NCBI RefSeq assembly: GCF_032878975.1 | Contig: NZ_CP043875.1 | Location: 124,001-188,000 of the forward strand | DNA: 64,000 nucleotides | Reading direction: 5' to 3' | DNA from: Methanoplanus sp. FWC-SCC4 | Lineage (GTDB): Archaea > Halobacteriota > Methanomicrobia > Methanomicrobiales > Methanomicrobiaceae | Shown: one piece after another, positions 7,936-16,131 of the stretch | Position numbering within the stretch: position 1 is the stretch's first letter | Layout of the letters: every line of letters starts with the position of its first letter | Position numbers and translations under genes: made by a program | The notes under the pieces: model-generated | Told to the model about the DNA's origin: nothing | Seen by the model: only the letters and a program-made list of their open reading frames with translations | Databases searched by the model: none

Positions 7936-8875
7936 AAAGACCTGCTGCTTCTATTCCTCTGTTAGCCCAAAGGACTGCACCGAGTGCACCGATTCGCCCT
8001 TTGCTCTTTGCAGAGTCGATATATTTTATTCCAAGCCTTTCGGCTTCAGCCTCACATTCGGCGACGTTCAAAACCTCGGTCTTGATCTTTTCAAGGTATG
8101 GCGACTGTGGAAGTGAGAGCCCTGTCCATACTGCAATTCCGGTATCTTCACTTACAGATCTCTCCTCTATGAATTCCTTTACAAAAGAGAGCAGTTCTTC
8201 CACCTTGTCTGGTCTGACTGCAAAGTTAAGTGCTGAGCCGACACAGTTTGTGGTCTTGTTCGGGACTTTAGGATTGAGCTGGATTAAACGCATGTTCAGG
8301 TATTCAACACCCTCTATGTTGCATGCCTCCGCACATTTCGATGCAAGTACCCATGTTGCGCCGGATTCCTTTGTGTCTGTGTCATCAATTCCGATTGAGA
8401 CCTTCACGTATTTTTTGGAATAGATGCGGGTCCTGCATGTTCTTGCACCGCCTGCCTTTAGATCCTCTTCTGATGGGTATTCGGTTTTTACAACGCCCGG
8501 TGCCTGTGGCAGACATACTGCAACGCCGACACCTGCACCTGCTATTCCGGCCCAGTCGGTTGCAACCAGATCCCCTTCAACGCATACGCCCTCAAGTGCC
8601 TGCCCTCCGATCTCGTCTCCGGCAGCGCCAAAGTTTATCGGATGTTTACCTAGTTTTGCCGACATTGTCATTGAGGCACCCTCTACGCTGATTGATTCAA
8701 CAGCACCTCCGGCTCTCCTGCGGTTCATTACATCCCATTCAATAGCTCCTCTATGGCAGCAGTGCTCGATAATTTCTGCTTTTTCTGCTGCTTCATCGAC
8801 TATAACCAAAAATTTTTTGCAAAACATCGGGCCAAAGCGTCCTTTGACCTCTTCGGGAGTTAATGTAATTGTCAC
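7919..8875 (-). CDS. Methanogenesis marker protein 11 (Mmp11-type), first gene of the operon
   Basis: This 318-residue protein matches my recollection of methanogenesis marker protein 11, a family defined by its presence in methanogens and without an established reaction known to me. It has GAGVGVAVCLPQAPG near 113-127, the IGIDDTDTKESGATWVLA motif at about 161-178 and NKTTNCVGSALNFAV. The IDDTD element is shared with the ATP-using domain of TiaS. The start is GTG at 8875, preceded by GGTGAC about 7 bases upstream, and a TATA-like box lies about 45 bases upstream. It begins a chain of nine overlapping genes that includes aksA, aksD, aksE and aksF, so a role in coenzyme B assembly is a reasonable hypothesis. 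Confidence 0.82.
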   Translation of the reverse strand: MTITLTPEEVKGRFGPMFCKKFLVIVDEAAEKAEIIEHCCHRGAIEWDVMNRRRAGGAVESISVEGASMTMSAKLGKHPINFGAAGDEIGGQALEGVCVEGDLVATDWAGIAGAGVGVAVCLPQAPGVVKTEYPSEEDLKAGGARTCRTRIYSKKYVKVSIGIDDTDTKESGATWVLASKCAEACNIEGVEYLNMRLIQLNPKVPNKTTNCVGSALNFAVRPDKVEELLSFVKEFIEERSVSEDTGIAVWTGLSLPQSPYLEKIKTEVLNVAECEAEAERLGIKYIDSAKSKGRIGALGAVLWANRGIEAAGLYGEHL

Positions 8876-8884
8876 TTGTTGTCA

Positions 8885-8912
8885 CCGAAAATTTCGTTAA
8901 CAGATTTTTCGG
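8885..8912. promoter_or_regulatory. Inverted repeat at the predicted start of the aks-type operon transcript
   Basis: CCGAAAA at 8885-8891 and TTTTCGG at 8906-8912 form 7-base complementary arms separated by 14 bases. The repeat spans the position expected for the transcription start and the leader just before the GTG at 8875. It could be an operator or a small hairpin. No regulator is identified. Confidence 0.35.
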
Positions 8913-8913
8913 C

Positions 8914-8927
8914 GATATGATATTTAA
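8914..8927 (-). promoter_or_regulatory. Probable archaeal TATA box for the nine-gene operon
   Basis: On the minus strand the sequence reads TTAAATATCATATC. It lies about 40-50 bases before the GTG start at 8875, which would place transcription initiation near 8897 and leave a leader of about 20 bases containing the GGTGAC ribosome-binding site. It is the best AT-rich element close to the start. The assignment is by spacing only. Confidence 0.45.
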
Positions 8928-9097
8928 GAAGATCGATAGTGTGCATACTGATCTTTGGATCTTGTCAGACGATGCTTGGGGAAATGTGGGATTTCAGCCG
9001 GTTGAAGGATAAGTATTATAATGCAGGTCTTTGGGACTCCCGGATTTTTCGGATCAACGTGAGGGCCTCTGTACTCGTGTTTCTTTAGGCCATCCAT
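8924..9097 (-). CDS. Doubtful small ORF, possibly a gene remnant
   Basis: A 57-codon minus-strand frame starts at an ATG at 9097, with GAGGATG upstream. Its first 25 residues look protein-like (for example KKHEYRGPHVDPKNPGVPKT). The remainder looks like random sequence and runs into the promoter of the aks-type operon. This could be a small gene, a remnant, or chance. I cannot assign a function. Confidence 0.18.
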   Translation of the reverse strand: MDGLKKHEYRGPHVDPKNPGVPKTCIIILILQPAEIPHFPKHRLTRSKDQYAHYRSS

Positions 9098-9441
9098 ATA
9101 TTACATCCTCTGAAAATATCTGGCTGTTTTAGGGGCCGATATAACCCAAGGATATTCGTTAAAATTCAATAATTCCGCAGGAAATCAATTATATTATCTT
9201 CCCGAAAAATCGGGATCAAAAATTCCTTTAAAGTAAAAAGGGGGCTCATACAGGGCTTTTTATTTCTATGGCCGGTTTTGTTGCCGTAATGGCCTGTGTG
9301 AAATACGGATTTATCCGGGGTTTTTTCCGGTCTGCATTTTGTGGATGCTTCCATTAGTTTGGTATTACCAAATCAGGTGCAAATTATGATGCAGGCGGGA
9401 ATCAGTGCATCATTTTCTAATAAGACAAAAAAAGAAAAATT
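9098..9441. other. Intergenic stretch between ftr and the aks-type operon
   Basis: This stretch lies downstream of ftr (minus strand) and upstream of the small ORF above. A 62-codon minus-strand frame at 9166-9354 has no recognisable ribosome-binding site and an unconvincing composition, so I do not call it a gene. T-rich runs on the minus strand just below 9442 (complement of the A-rich run near 9424-9437) may end ftr transcription. I see nothing else. Confidence 0.4.
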
Positions 9442-10323
9442 TTAGAGAATCTCATGGAGGTTGAACTTGTACGGGCCAAGGTTTCCGCCGAAGTTACCTG
9501 CAGTGATGAGTTTGATTCCCGGAATCTTTGATGCTGCAACAATTCCTGCTCTTGTTGATTCTTTTATTGCTTCCTCGTCAACACCGTCGATGACTATTTC
9601 GTAAACTGCCTGTACACCCTCAGGCACTTTTGTCTCTTCAACTTTGTCGCGGATTGAAGGGCAGTATTTCTCGTTTGTTGTTGCAGGCATGAACTTGTAT
9701 TTGTTTGAGCCTACCTTTGAACCGGATGCTACTACAGGGAATGAGCACATACATCCCGGAACTTCGTAAATTGCCTCTATTGCTGCTTCTGCTGCCATGA
9801 GTGCACAGGGCTGGCTTTCGCCCATGATGAAGAAGTTTCCGCCTGCGATACCTTTTACGATACCAAAGTTTTCTTCTCCGACATATTCTCCGTTCATGAT
9901 TGGAATTGCCCAGCAGCTTCTTCCGCCAATTTCCTTCTTGTATTCAAATCCGTCGCCGAAGAAGTGAAGTTTTACATCGATTCTCTCTTCTGCGTCAGGC
10001 ATTCCGTCAAATACTGCTGTTGTAGGCTGTGTAAGTACACATTCTGCAAGGCGCTCTACAACCTGCTCCTTTAATTTCTTCTTTCCGCCTGCAAAGAAGA
10101 GGACTGCAACGCCGGGTCTTCCGTCAGGTGTTTCCTCGGAGGAGAGGAACATCTCGATTCCTGCTTCGCAGGGGCAGCCGATTGCTGATGTTGCAAAGCC
10201 TGTTGCCTCTGTTGCTGCCTGGTATGCCCACTTCTCGTTGATTGCTGTGATAATTACTCTGCATGACCAGTTTGGAAATGCTTCTGCATATTCATCTTCA
10301 ATAATTACTCCATTTAATTCCAT
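9442..10323 (-). CDS. ftr: Formylmethanofuran:tetrahydromethanopterin formyltransferase
   Basis: Ftr transfers the formyl group from formylmethanofuran to tetrahydromethanopterin in the cytoplasm, the second step of CO2 reduction to methane. The 293-residue length fits the family (about 297). The N-terminus MELNGVIIEDEYAEAFPNW, the stretch IGCPCEAGIE, GIAGGNFFIMGE and the C-terminal GNFGGNLGPYKFNLHEIL are characteristic. The protein is acidic, as is usual for Ftr. GAGGT lies about 8 bases before the ATG. It is transcribed alone on the minus strand, divergent from the fwd-hdr operon that makes its substrate. The roughly 800-base region between them could co-regulate both. Confidence 0.96.
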   Translation of the reverse strand: MELNGVIIEDEYAEAFPNWSCRVIITAINEKWAYQAATEATGFATSAIGCPCEAGIEMFLSSEETPDGRPGVAVLFFAGGKKKLKEQVVERLAECVLTQPTTAVFDGMPDAEERIDVKLHFFGDGFEYKKEIGGRSCWAIPIMNGEYVGEENFGIVKGIAGGNFFIMGESQPCALMAAEAAIEAIYEVPGCMCSFPVVASGSKVGSNKYKFMPATTNEKYCPSIRDKVEETKVPEGVQAVYEIVIDGVDEEAIKESTRAGIVAASKIPGIKLITAGNFGGNLGPYKFNLHEIL

Positions 10324-10555
10324 AGGATATACCTCGTTTATTAACAGTGATATTTCACACTTGCAAGGTAAAATAGTATTTCATTTTTTTCTGAAGATTA
10401 AAACAAAAAAACAGAGGGTCATATGCCGTGAAAATTATCTTTTCTCTGTTCTTTACCTGATATATTCCGGATTTTTGAAAAAATACCGGAATTAGGGGAA
10501 AACCTGGGGGTTGTGGTTAGCAAAAACTTCACCAGTATATCGGTTCAGGGCTGTT

Positions 10556-10586
10556 GCACATTATATGCACATTATATAATGTGCAT
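10556..10586. promoter_or_regulatory. Candidate operator: three half sites including a perfect 22-bp palindrome
   Basis: The 11-base element GCACATTATAT occurs twice in direct, abutting orientation (10556-10566 and 10567-10577), and its complement ends at 10584. Bases 10565-10586 form a perfect palindrome of 22 bp, with arms ATGCACATTAT and ATAATGTGCAT. This is what a dimeric DNA-binding protein with a third, adjacent half site would use. It lies about 240 bases before ftr and 545 bases before fwdG. Confidence 0.5.
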
Positions 10587-10970
10587 TTTTTTCTTTTTGC
10601 ATTTTAAATGCATTACCGGTATTATGTGGGTGGCAGTTTGTTTTGCATTGTGGGGGGTGCGGGCACACATGTTATGTTGGGTGTAATCATCCGGATATTT
10701 TGTCTTTTGAAATACAATGATATAATTTAAGGAGGGGTTTGTTATATCTCTGTCTAATATTTGTAAATGAGTTAATTTGATTCCAAAAGTTGATCTTATA
10801 CGGTAAGAGAGATTTGCTTATTTAGTCATTCAATTCATTTATATGGACCTATTTTGAAATCGGGGGAATAAATAATATTTTTTTCAAAAATCCTGCCCGA
10901 TAAAAAACGATGGTGCTATTTAAACATTATCATTTATTTTTTTCAACGCATTAAAGTTAACGCATCGAGT

Positions 10971-10984
10971 AAAATTATAAATCT
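10971..10984 (+). promoter_or_regulatory. Possible TATA box of the fwd-hdr operon
   Basis: AAAATTATAAATCT resembles an archaeal TATA element. Initiation would fall near 11003-11006, giving a leader of about 125 bases before the fwdG ATG at 11130. The region is AT-rich throughout, so other positions are possible. Confidence 0.3.
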
Positions 10985-11129
10985 TAACATTATGGCCCTG
11001 TTAATTACAAACGCTCATTTTTACTTCTGATTTTGCGATTTAAGGTTACATAACTTCAGAACATTTATCTATTCTTTTTCCCAATTTTTAACAATCGATT
11101 AAGATCGATATTTTACGGTGCGTGATAGA

Positions 11130-11396
11130 ATGGCATTTGCAGTTCATGTAAACATTGAACGTTGTACTGGTTGTAACAACTGTGTTGTTGCTTGTCCTGT
11201 TGACGCACTTGAGCTTTCAACAGTAGATCCGGTCTCGACAGACAAGATCTATAAAGTGATCAATGGCAAGGCCACAATCCTTGACTTTGACAGAGAGCTC
11301 TGTGCAGGATGCGGTATCTGCATCCAGGCATGTCCGTATAATGTTATAAGACTAGAGGGACGCTGGACCAGTTCCGGTGTTCCGGGTCAAGTGTAA
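11130..11396 (+). CDS. fwdG: Formylmethanofuran dehydrogenase subunit G (two-cluster ferredoxin)
   Basis: This 88-residue protein has two [4Fe-4S] motifs, CTGCNNCVVACP near the N-terminus and CAGCGICIQACP in the second half, separated by about 40 residues. It passes low-potential electrons towards the FwdBD active site. A GTG at 11118 extends the frame by four codons. I choose the ATG at 11130 because GGTG lies at 11117-11120 with good spacing and MAFAVHVNIE is a natural start. It is the first gene of the ten-gene fwd-hdr operon, 23 bases before fwdF. Confidence 0.88.
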   Translation: MAFAVHVNIERCTGCNNCVVACPVDALELSTVDPVSTDKIYKVINGKATILDFDRELCAGCGICIQACPYNVIRLEGRWTSSGVPGQV

Positions 11397-11419
11397 ATCA
11401 AAGAGGAGTGTTATAGATT

Positions 11420-12589
11420 ATGAATACACTTTTTCCAAAATACTCCAAGAGGCAGGAAGGAAACTTTACCATAATGGAGCAGAAGCTTCTAAAGCAGGTA
11501 AACAACCTTGAATACTCTGTCGACAACTGTACAGGTTGCGGCATATGTGTAGATTCCTGCCCTGAGGAAGCAATTAGCATCGGCCCAGTCGGTGCTGTTC
11601 GCCGTGGAGCTATTCAGTATGGAACAGCAATCCAGGTAGATGAAAAGAAATGTTCATATTGTGGCGTTTGTGTCATAATGTGCCCATTCAACGCTATGCA
11701 TCTCAAGATTGATGGTGAAGAATGCCTCCCTATAGTAGAGAAGGAAGGATTCCCGTCATATAATATTGTCAAGGAAATTGACGATGAGAAATGTGTACGT
11801 TGTACTACCTGTGAGGACGTTTGTCCACGTTCTCCTGACAAAGCAATCATTCGTGAAGTCCCTGATTTTGAGGGTTCAGCAAAGGACGGAATGAAGAAAG
11901 CCGAGATCATCGAGGCAAAAATTTCATTTGAATGCAATGACGAAAAGTGCACAGTATGTGGCCTTTGTGGCGCAGTATGTTCAGCACTTGATGTTGTTCG
12001 CAAACCATTCTCAGCCGAATCCGGAGATGTTGAGGGTGAAGTCAAATGGAACCAGGAACTCTGTGACGGATGTGGAGTCTGTGCAGATATCTGTCCGTCT
12101 GATGCAATCGAAGTCAAGCGTGAGGAAGCGGAACAGAAGAAACTCGGTAAGGTCAGCATCACTGATGACTGTATTACCTGCCGCTGGTGTGCAACAAACT
12201 GCCCAACCGAAGCAATTACAGTAGAGAAATTCTTCGAGGGTGAGATTGAGTTCCACGCAGAGAAATGTCCTGGTGGATGTTCAACATGTGCAGACATTTG
12301 CCCTGCGAATGCAATATACCTGCCAAGCCCGAAATCCCCTGCTGAAATGCACGGTGAGATTGAGGCAAACATCGCAGTAAACAAAGATCTGTGTATTCTT
12401 TGTGGAGTTTGTGTTAACGCATGTCCTGGTGAGGATATCATTGTTCTCAAGCGTACAGGCGTTCGTGTAAATGGAAAGGAAACAGACCTCTTTAACAAGA
12501 TAAAAGCCAAGCTCCTTGTTCCAAGGACCTCCAAGGTCAAAGAAAATAATGTTGAATTTGGAGAAGTTGAGCTTAAAACGGTTCAATGA
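11420..12589 (+). CDS. fwdF: Formylmethanofuran dehydrogenase subunit F (polyferredoxin)
   Basis: This 389-residue polyferredoxin carries eight CxxCxxCxxxC-type motifs, from CTGCGICVDSCP to CILCGVCVNACP. One motif has an extra residue (CPGGCSTCADICP) and one lacks the proline after its last cysteine (CTVCGLCGAVCS). Eight [4Fe-4S] clusters is the number known for FwdF, which forms the electron wire of the Fwd complex. GAGGAGTG precedes the ATG at 11420 by 9 bases. An internal ATG at 11474 would also give a full set of motifs but has a weaker upstream site. It is followed directly by hdrC, consistent with electrons passing between Hdr and Fwd. Confidence 0.92.
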   Translation: MNTLFPKYSKRQEGNFTIMEQKLLKQVNNLEYSVDNCTGCGICVDSCPEEAISIGPVGAVRRGAIQYGTAIQVDEKKCSYCGVCVIMCPFNAMHLKIDGEECLPIVEKEGFPSYNIVKEIDDEKCVRCTTCEDVCPRSPDKAIIREVPDFEGSAKDGMKKAEIIEAKISFECNDEKCTVCGLCGAVCSALDVVRKPFSAESGDVEGEVKWNQELCDGCGVCADICPSDAIEVKREEAEQKKLGKVSITDDCITCRWCATNCPTEAITVEKFFEGEIEFHAEKCPGGCSTCADICPANAIYLPSPKSPAEMHGEIEANIAVNKDLCILCGVCVNACPGEDIIVLKRTGVRVNGKETDLFNKIKAKLLVPRTSKVKENNVEFGEVELKTVQ

Positions 12590-12600
12590 GGTGAAATATA

Positions 12601-13182
12601 ATGGCAGTAGAGAAAAATTATGGAAATCCTGAACTTGAATCAAGATTAAAGGACACAAATTACTACACCTCTGATTCCAACAAGGATTTCAGCGACAGAG
12701 TCAGGGAGCTTAGCGGTACAATCTCCCATATGTGCTTCCAGTGTGGTACCTGTACAGGATCATGTCCGTCTGCACCCCGCAGTTCATACCGCATTCGTAA
12801 ATTCATGAGAAGAGCGGTTCTCGGACTTGAGGACGAAGCACTTACAGATCCGGATCTCTGGCTGTGCACAACATGCTACTCATGCTCGGACAGATGCCCA
12901 CGTGACATCCTTCCAACAGATGTCATCATGGCAATGAGGAACCTTGCATTTGAGAGAGATATTGTTCCACGCAACTTCCTGAAGACAGTTCAGCTTATAT
13001 ACAATACAGGACACGGTGTGCCAAACAACGATGTAAACCGTGCAGCACGTGAGAAACTTGGTCTTCCAAGAGATCCTCCAACAACACACAGCTATCCTGA
13101 ATACATTGAAGGAATTCAGAAGATCATTGATCACTACCATCTCAAGGAGAACGCAGACAGAATCCTTGCGGAGGGAGAGTAA
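12601..13182 (+). CDS. hdrC: Heterodisulfide reductase subunit C
   Basis: This 193-residue subunit has two classical [4Fe-4S] motifs at about 45-55 (CFQCGTCTGSCP) and 89-99 (CTTCYSCSDRCP). HdrC links HdrA to the HdrB active site in the cytoplasmic HdrABC complex, which reduces the CoM-S-S-CoB heterodisulfide. The ATG is preceded by GAGGTGA. It sits 11 bases after fwdF and 2 bases before hdrB. Confidence 0.95.
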   Translation: MAVEKNYGNPELESRLKDTNYYTSDSNKDFSDRVRELSGTISHMCFQCGTCTGSCPSAPRSSYRIRKFMRRAVLGLEDEALTDPDLWLCTTCYSCSDRCPRDILPTDVIMAMRNLAFERDIVPRNFLKTVQLIYNTGHGVPNNDVNRAAREKLGLPRDPPTTHSYPEYIEGIQKIIDHYHLKENADRILAEGE

Positions 13183-13184
13183 AT

Positions 13185-14090
13185 ATGTCGGAACATTTCG
13201 ATCATTCATACGCCTTTTTCCTTGGTTGCATTGCACCAAACCGTTACCCCGGTTGTGAGGCTGCAGCAATCAGGACAAGTGCAAAAGTTGGCATTGAGCT
13301 TCTTCCATTAAAAGGAGCAAGCTGCTGCCCTGCACCTGGTGCATTCGGTGCAATTGACCTTAGAGTCTGGTACGCAATGGCAGCACGTAACCTCTGCCTT
13401 GCAGAAGAGATGAACAAAGATATCGCACTCATCTGCAACGGATGTTACAAGTCCATCTGGGAAGTAAACCACAAACTCAAACACGACGACGAACTTCGTG
13501 ACCAGGTCAACGAGGTACTTGCAGAGATTGACATGGAATACAAGGGTTCAATCGATGTATGGCACCTTGCAGAACTTTACTACGATGAGAAGATCTGTGG
13601 TGTAAAGAAGATTGCAGACTCAGTAGTACGTCCACTTGACGGAACAAAGATCGCTGTCCACTACGGATGCCACCTCATGAAGCCGGGCAAAGACCGCCAC
13701 TTTGGCGACACAGAACACCCGATGTGGATTGATGAGCTTGTAGGTGCACTCGGAGCTGAACCTGTTCAGTACCGCAATAAAATGCAGTGCTGTGGAGCCG
13801 GCGGTGGTGTACGTGGATATGATATCCTTCACTCACTCGACATTACAAACGAGAAACTGATCAACATGCAGGAAGCACAGGCAGATGCAATTACAGAAGT
13901 ATGCCCATTCTGTCAGCTCCAGTTTGACCGTGGTCAGATTGAGATTCAGGAGAACTTCGGCCAGACATATAATCTTCCGGTTCTTCACTACAACGAGCTT
14001 CTTGGACTTGCTCAGGGCATGAGCCCAAGTGAACTTGCACTTGATCTTCATGCAATTGACTGCAAACCATATCTGGAGAAGATAATTTAA
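13185..14090 (+). CDS. hdrB: Heterodisulfide reductase subunit B (catalytic)
   Basis: This 301-residue subunit has two cysteine-rich CCG domains. In the first, GCIAPNRYPGC, SCCPAPGAF and CNGCYKSIWEV supply the cysteines. In the second, these come from YGCHLMKPGKDR, CCGAGGGVRG and CPFCQLQFD. In characterised HdrB these bind two noncubane [4Fe-4S] clusters, where CoM-S-S-CoB is cleaved into HS-CoM and HS-CoB. Membrane segments are absent, fitting the cytoplasmic HdrABC type rather than HdrDE. It is co-transcribed with hdrC and hdrA. Confidence 0.95.
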   Translation: MSEHFDHSYAFFLGCIAPNRYPGCEAAAIRTSAKVGIELLPLKGASCCPAPGAFGAIDLRVWYAMAARNLCLAEEMNKDIALICNGCYKSIWEVNHKLKHDDELRDQVNEVLAEIDMEYKGSIDVWHLAELYYDEKICGVKKIADSVVRPLDGTKIAVHYGCHLMKPGKDRHFGDTEHPMWIDELVGALGAEPVQYRNKMQCCGAGGGVRGYDILHSLDITNEKLINMQEAQADAITEVCPFCQLQFDRGQIEIQENFGQTYNLPVLHYNELLGLAQGMSPSELALDLHAIDCKPYLEKII

Positions 14091-14103
14091 GGAGGTCAGA
14101 TAA

Positions 14104-16131
14104 ATGGCAGAAAATCAGGAACCAAGAATTGGTGTATTCATTTGCCACTGTGGTACCAACATTGCAGGTTCTCTTGACGTAAATGCAGTCATGGAATATG
14201 CAAGGTCACTTCCAAATGTGGTAGTTGCAGATGAATATCAGTATATGTGTTCAACACCAGGTCAGAACAAGATCATCGATGCAGAAAAAGACTATGATCT
14301 CACCGGTGTTGTTGTAGCTGCATGTTCACCACGTCTTCACGAGCCAACATTCCGTACTGCAACAGCAGAGGGTGGACTTAACAAGTTCCGCTTTGAGATG
14401 GCAAACATTCGTGATCAGAACTCATGGGTTCACATGCACGACTGGGAAGGAGCAACCGAGAAAGCAAAGGACCAGGTCAGAATTGCAGTCGCAAAAGCAA
14501 GACTCTTAGAAGACCTTCAGCCAAAGAGTGTGCCTGTAGAGCACGCTGCAATGGTAGTCGGTGCCGGTGTCGGTGGTATGCAGGCAGCACTTGATCTTGC
14601 AAACGCAGGAATCAAGACATATCTTGTTGAGAAAGACCCGACAATCGGTGGACGTATGTCCCAGCTTGACAAGACATTCCCGACACTCGACTGTTCACAG
14701 TGTATTCTTACACCAAAGATGGTAGACGCAGGACGTCACCCTAACATCATCCTCGAGACCTACACGGAAGTTGAGAATGTTGAAGGATACATTGGAAACT
14801 TTGACATCACACTCAGAAAGAAAGCCCGTGGTACAAGAGACGGTGCAGAGATGGTTGCAGCCGGTCTTGAAGGTTCAGGATGTAACGGCTGTGGTGACTG
14901 TGCATCAGTTTGTCCGGTAATCAAGCCAAATCCATTTGAAATGGGAATGGCACCAAGAAAGGCAATTTACATCTACCACCCGCAGGTAATGCCGCTTCAG
15001 TACACAATCGATTTCGATGCATGTGTGAAGTGTGGTCTTTGTAAAGACATCTGTGGAACAGAAAAGAATGCAATTGACCTTGAAATGACTGACAGCTTAG
15101 AGAAAGTCAAAGTCGGCTGTGTCATCCTTGCAACAGGTTACGACCTCATACCAATCGAGGACAAGACTGAATGGGGATACAGAAGATATGAAAATGTCAT
15201 CACAGGTCTTGAGTTTGAGCGCTTAATCTGTGCATCCGGTCCTACAGGCGGACACTTAATACGCCCGTCCGACGGAGAAACACCAATGAAAGTTGGATTT
15301 GTACTTTGTGCAGGTTCAAGAGACAACACAGGCGGCGTTGGCAAACCATATTGTTCAAGATTCTGCTGTATGTACTCACTCAAGCACGCTCACCAGATCA
15401 TGGAAAAGATCCCAGGTGCAGTGCCATACCTCTTCTACATGGATATTCGTTCATTTGGTAAGATGTATGAGGAGTTCTACTACCGTATCCAGAACGAGGG
15501 AGCAAAATTCATTCGCGGCCGTGTAGCTGCAATTGAAGAAGATCCAATTACAAAGAACCTTTACGTCCAGACAGAAGACACCCTCCTTGGAAGGCCTGTC
15601 AACGTAGAGTGCAACCTTGTGGTTCTGGCAGCAGCAATTCAGCCAAAGCCTGATGCAGAACGTATCCGCCAGATGTTTGGTGTATCCAAATCACAGGACG
15701 GATGGTACCTTGAGGCTCACCCGAAACTCAACCCATGTGGTACAACAACTGCAGGTATTTTCCTCGCAGGTGTCTGCCAGGGACCAAAGGATATTCCTGA
15801 CACAGTAGCTCAGGCAGAAGGTGCAGCATCAGCAGCATCAATTCCGATCCACCAGGGAGAAGTACAGCTCGAGCCTTACTTCGCACAGTGTGTTGAAGAC
15901 CTTTGTGCAGGATGCGGAATGTGTGTTCCACAGTGTCCATACGGCGCACTTTCACTCATTCAGAAAGACGACAGACAGGTTATGACCGTAACAGAAGCAA
16001 AATGCAAGGGATGCGGTACATGCGGTGGATTCTGCCCAGGCGGAGCAATTCGTATGCAGCACTTCACAAGCCCGCAGATCTGTGCACAGATCGATTCATT
16101 CCTTCTTAACCCTCTTGGAGGTGAGGAATAA
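14104..16131 (+). CDS. hdrA: Heterodisulfide reductase subunit A (flavin-based electron bifurcation)
   Basis: This 675-residue flavoprotein begins with the HdrA N-terminal domain (GVFICHCGTNIAGSLDV). It has an FAD-binding Rossmann motif (VVGAGVGGMQAALDLANAG) and the conserved SQCILTPKM stretch. Inserted ferredoxin motifs are CNGCGDCASVCP and CVKCGLCKDIC, and two C-terminal ones are CAGCGMCVPQCPYGA and CKGCGTCGGFCPGGA. HdrA splits electron pairs between the heterodisulfide and ferredoxin, or directly to Fwd. AGGAGGTC lies just before the ATG. All key positions are encoded by Cys codons, and no in-frame TGA suggests selenocysteine. Its stop codon is directly followed by the mvhD ATG. Confidence 0.96.
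   Translation: MAENQEPRIGVFICHCGTNIAGSLDVNAVMEYARSLPNVVVADEYQYMCSTPGQNKIIDAEKDYDLTGVVVAACSPRLHEPTFRTATAEGGLNKFRFEMANIRDQNSWVHMHDWEGATEKAKDQVRIAVAKARLLEDLQPKSVPVEHAAMVVGAGVGGMQAALDLANAGIKTYLVEKDPTIGGRMSQLDKTFPTLDCSQCILTPKMVDAGRHPNIILETYTEVENVEGYIGNFDITLRKKARGTRDGAEMVAAGLEGSGCNGCGDCASVCPVIKPNPFEMGMAPRKAIYIYHPQVMPLQYTIDFDACVKCGLCKDICGTEKNAIDLEMTDSLEKVKVGCVILATGYDLIPIEDKTEWGYRRYENVITGLEFERLICASGPTGGHLIRPSDGETPMKVGFVLCAGSRDNTGGVGKPYCSRFCCMYSLKHAHQIMEKIPGAVPYLFYMDIRSFGKMYEEFYYRIQNEGAKFIRGRVAAIEEDPITKNLYVQTEDTLLGRPVNVECNLVVLAAAIQPKPDAERIRQMFGVSKSQDGWYLEAHPKLNPCGTTTAGIFLAGVCQGPKDIPDTVAQAEGAASAASIPIHQGEVQLEPYFAQCVEDLCAGCGMCVPQCPYGALSLIQKDDRQVMTVTEAKCKGCGTCGGFCPGGAIRMQHFTSPQICAQIDSFLLNPLGGEE

Larger units (their letters stand above)
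10324..11129. other. Long non-coding region between divergent ftr and fwd-hdr operons
   Basis: About 800 AT-rich bases without a convincing gene separate two highly relevant methanogenesis transcripts. It contains a cluster of three GCACATTATAT-type half sites (10556-10586), a near-palindrome at 10598-10612 (TGCATTT, one base, AAATGCA), a direct repeat of AACGCAT at 10945 and 10959, and two ATCGAT hexamers at 11094-11109. No tRNA-like or other structured RNA was recognised by eye. Confidence 0.6.

Noticed and set aside
9166-9354. 62-codon frame between ftr and the aks-type operon
   Set aside because: There is no ribosome-binding site, and the composition is not protein-like.
11614-12540. 308-codon minus-strand frame opposite fwdF
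   Set aside because: It mirrors the repetitive Cys codons of the polyferredoxin. The translation is low-complexity and has no recognisable features.
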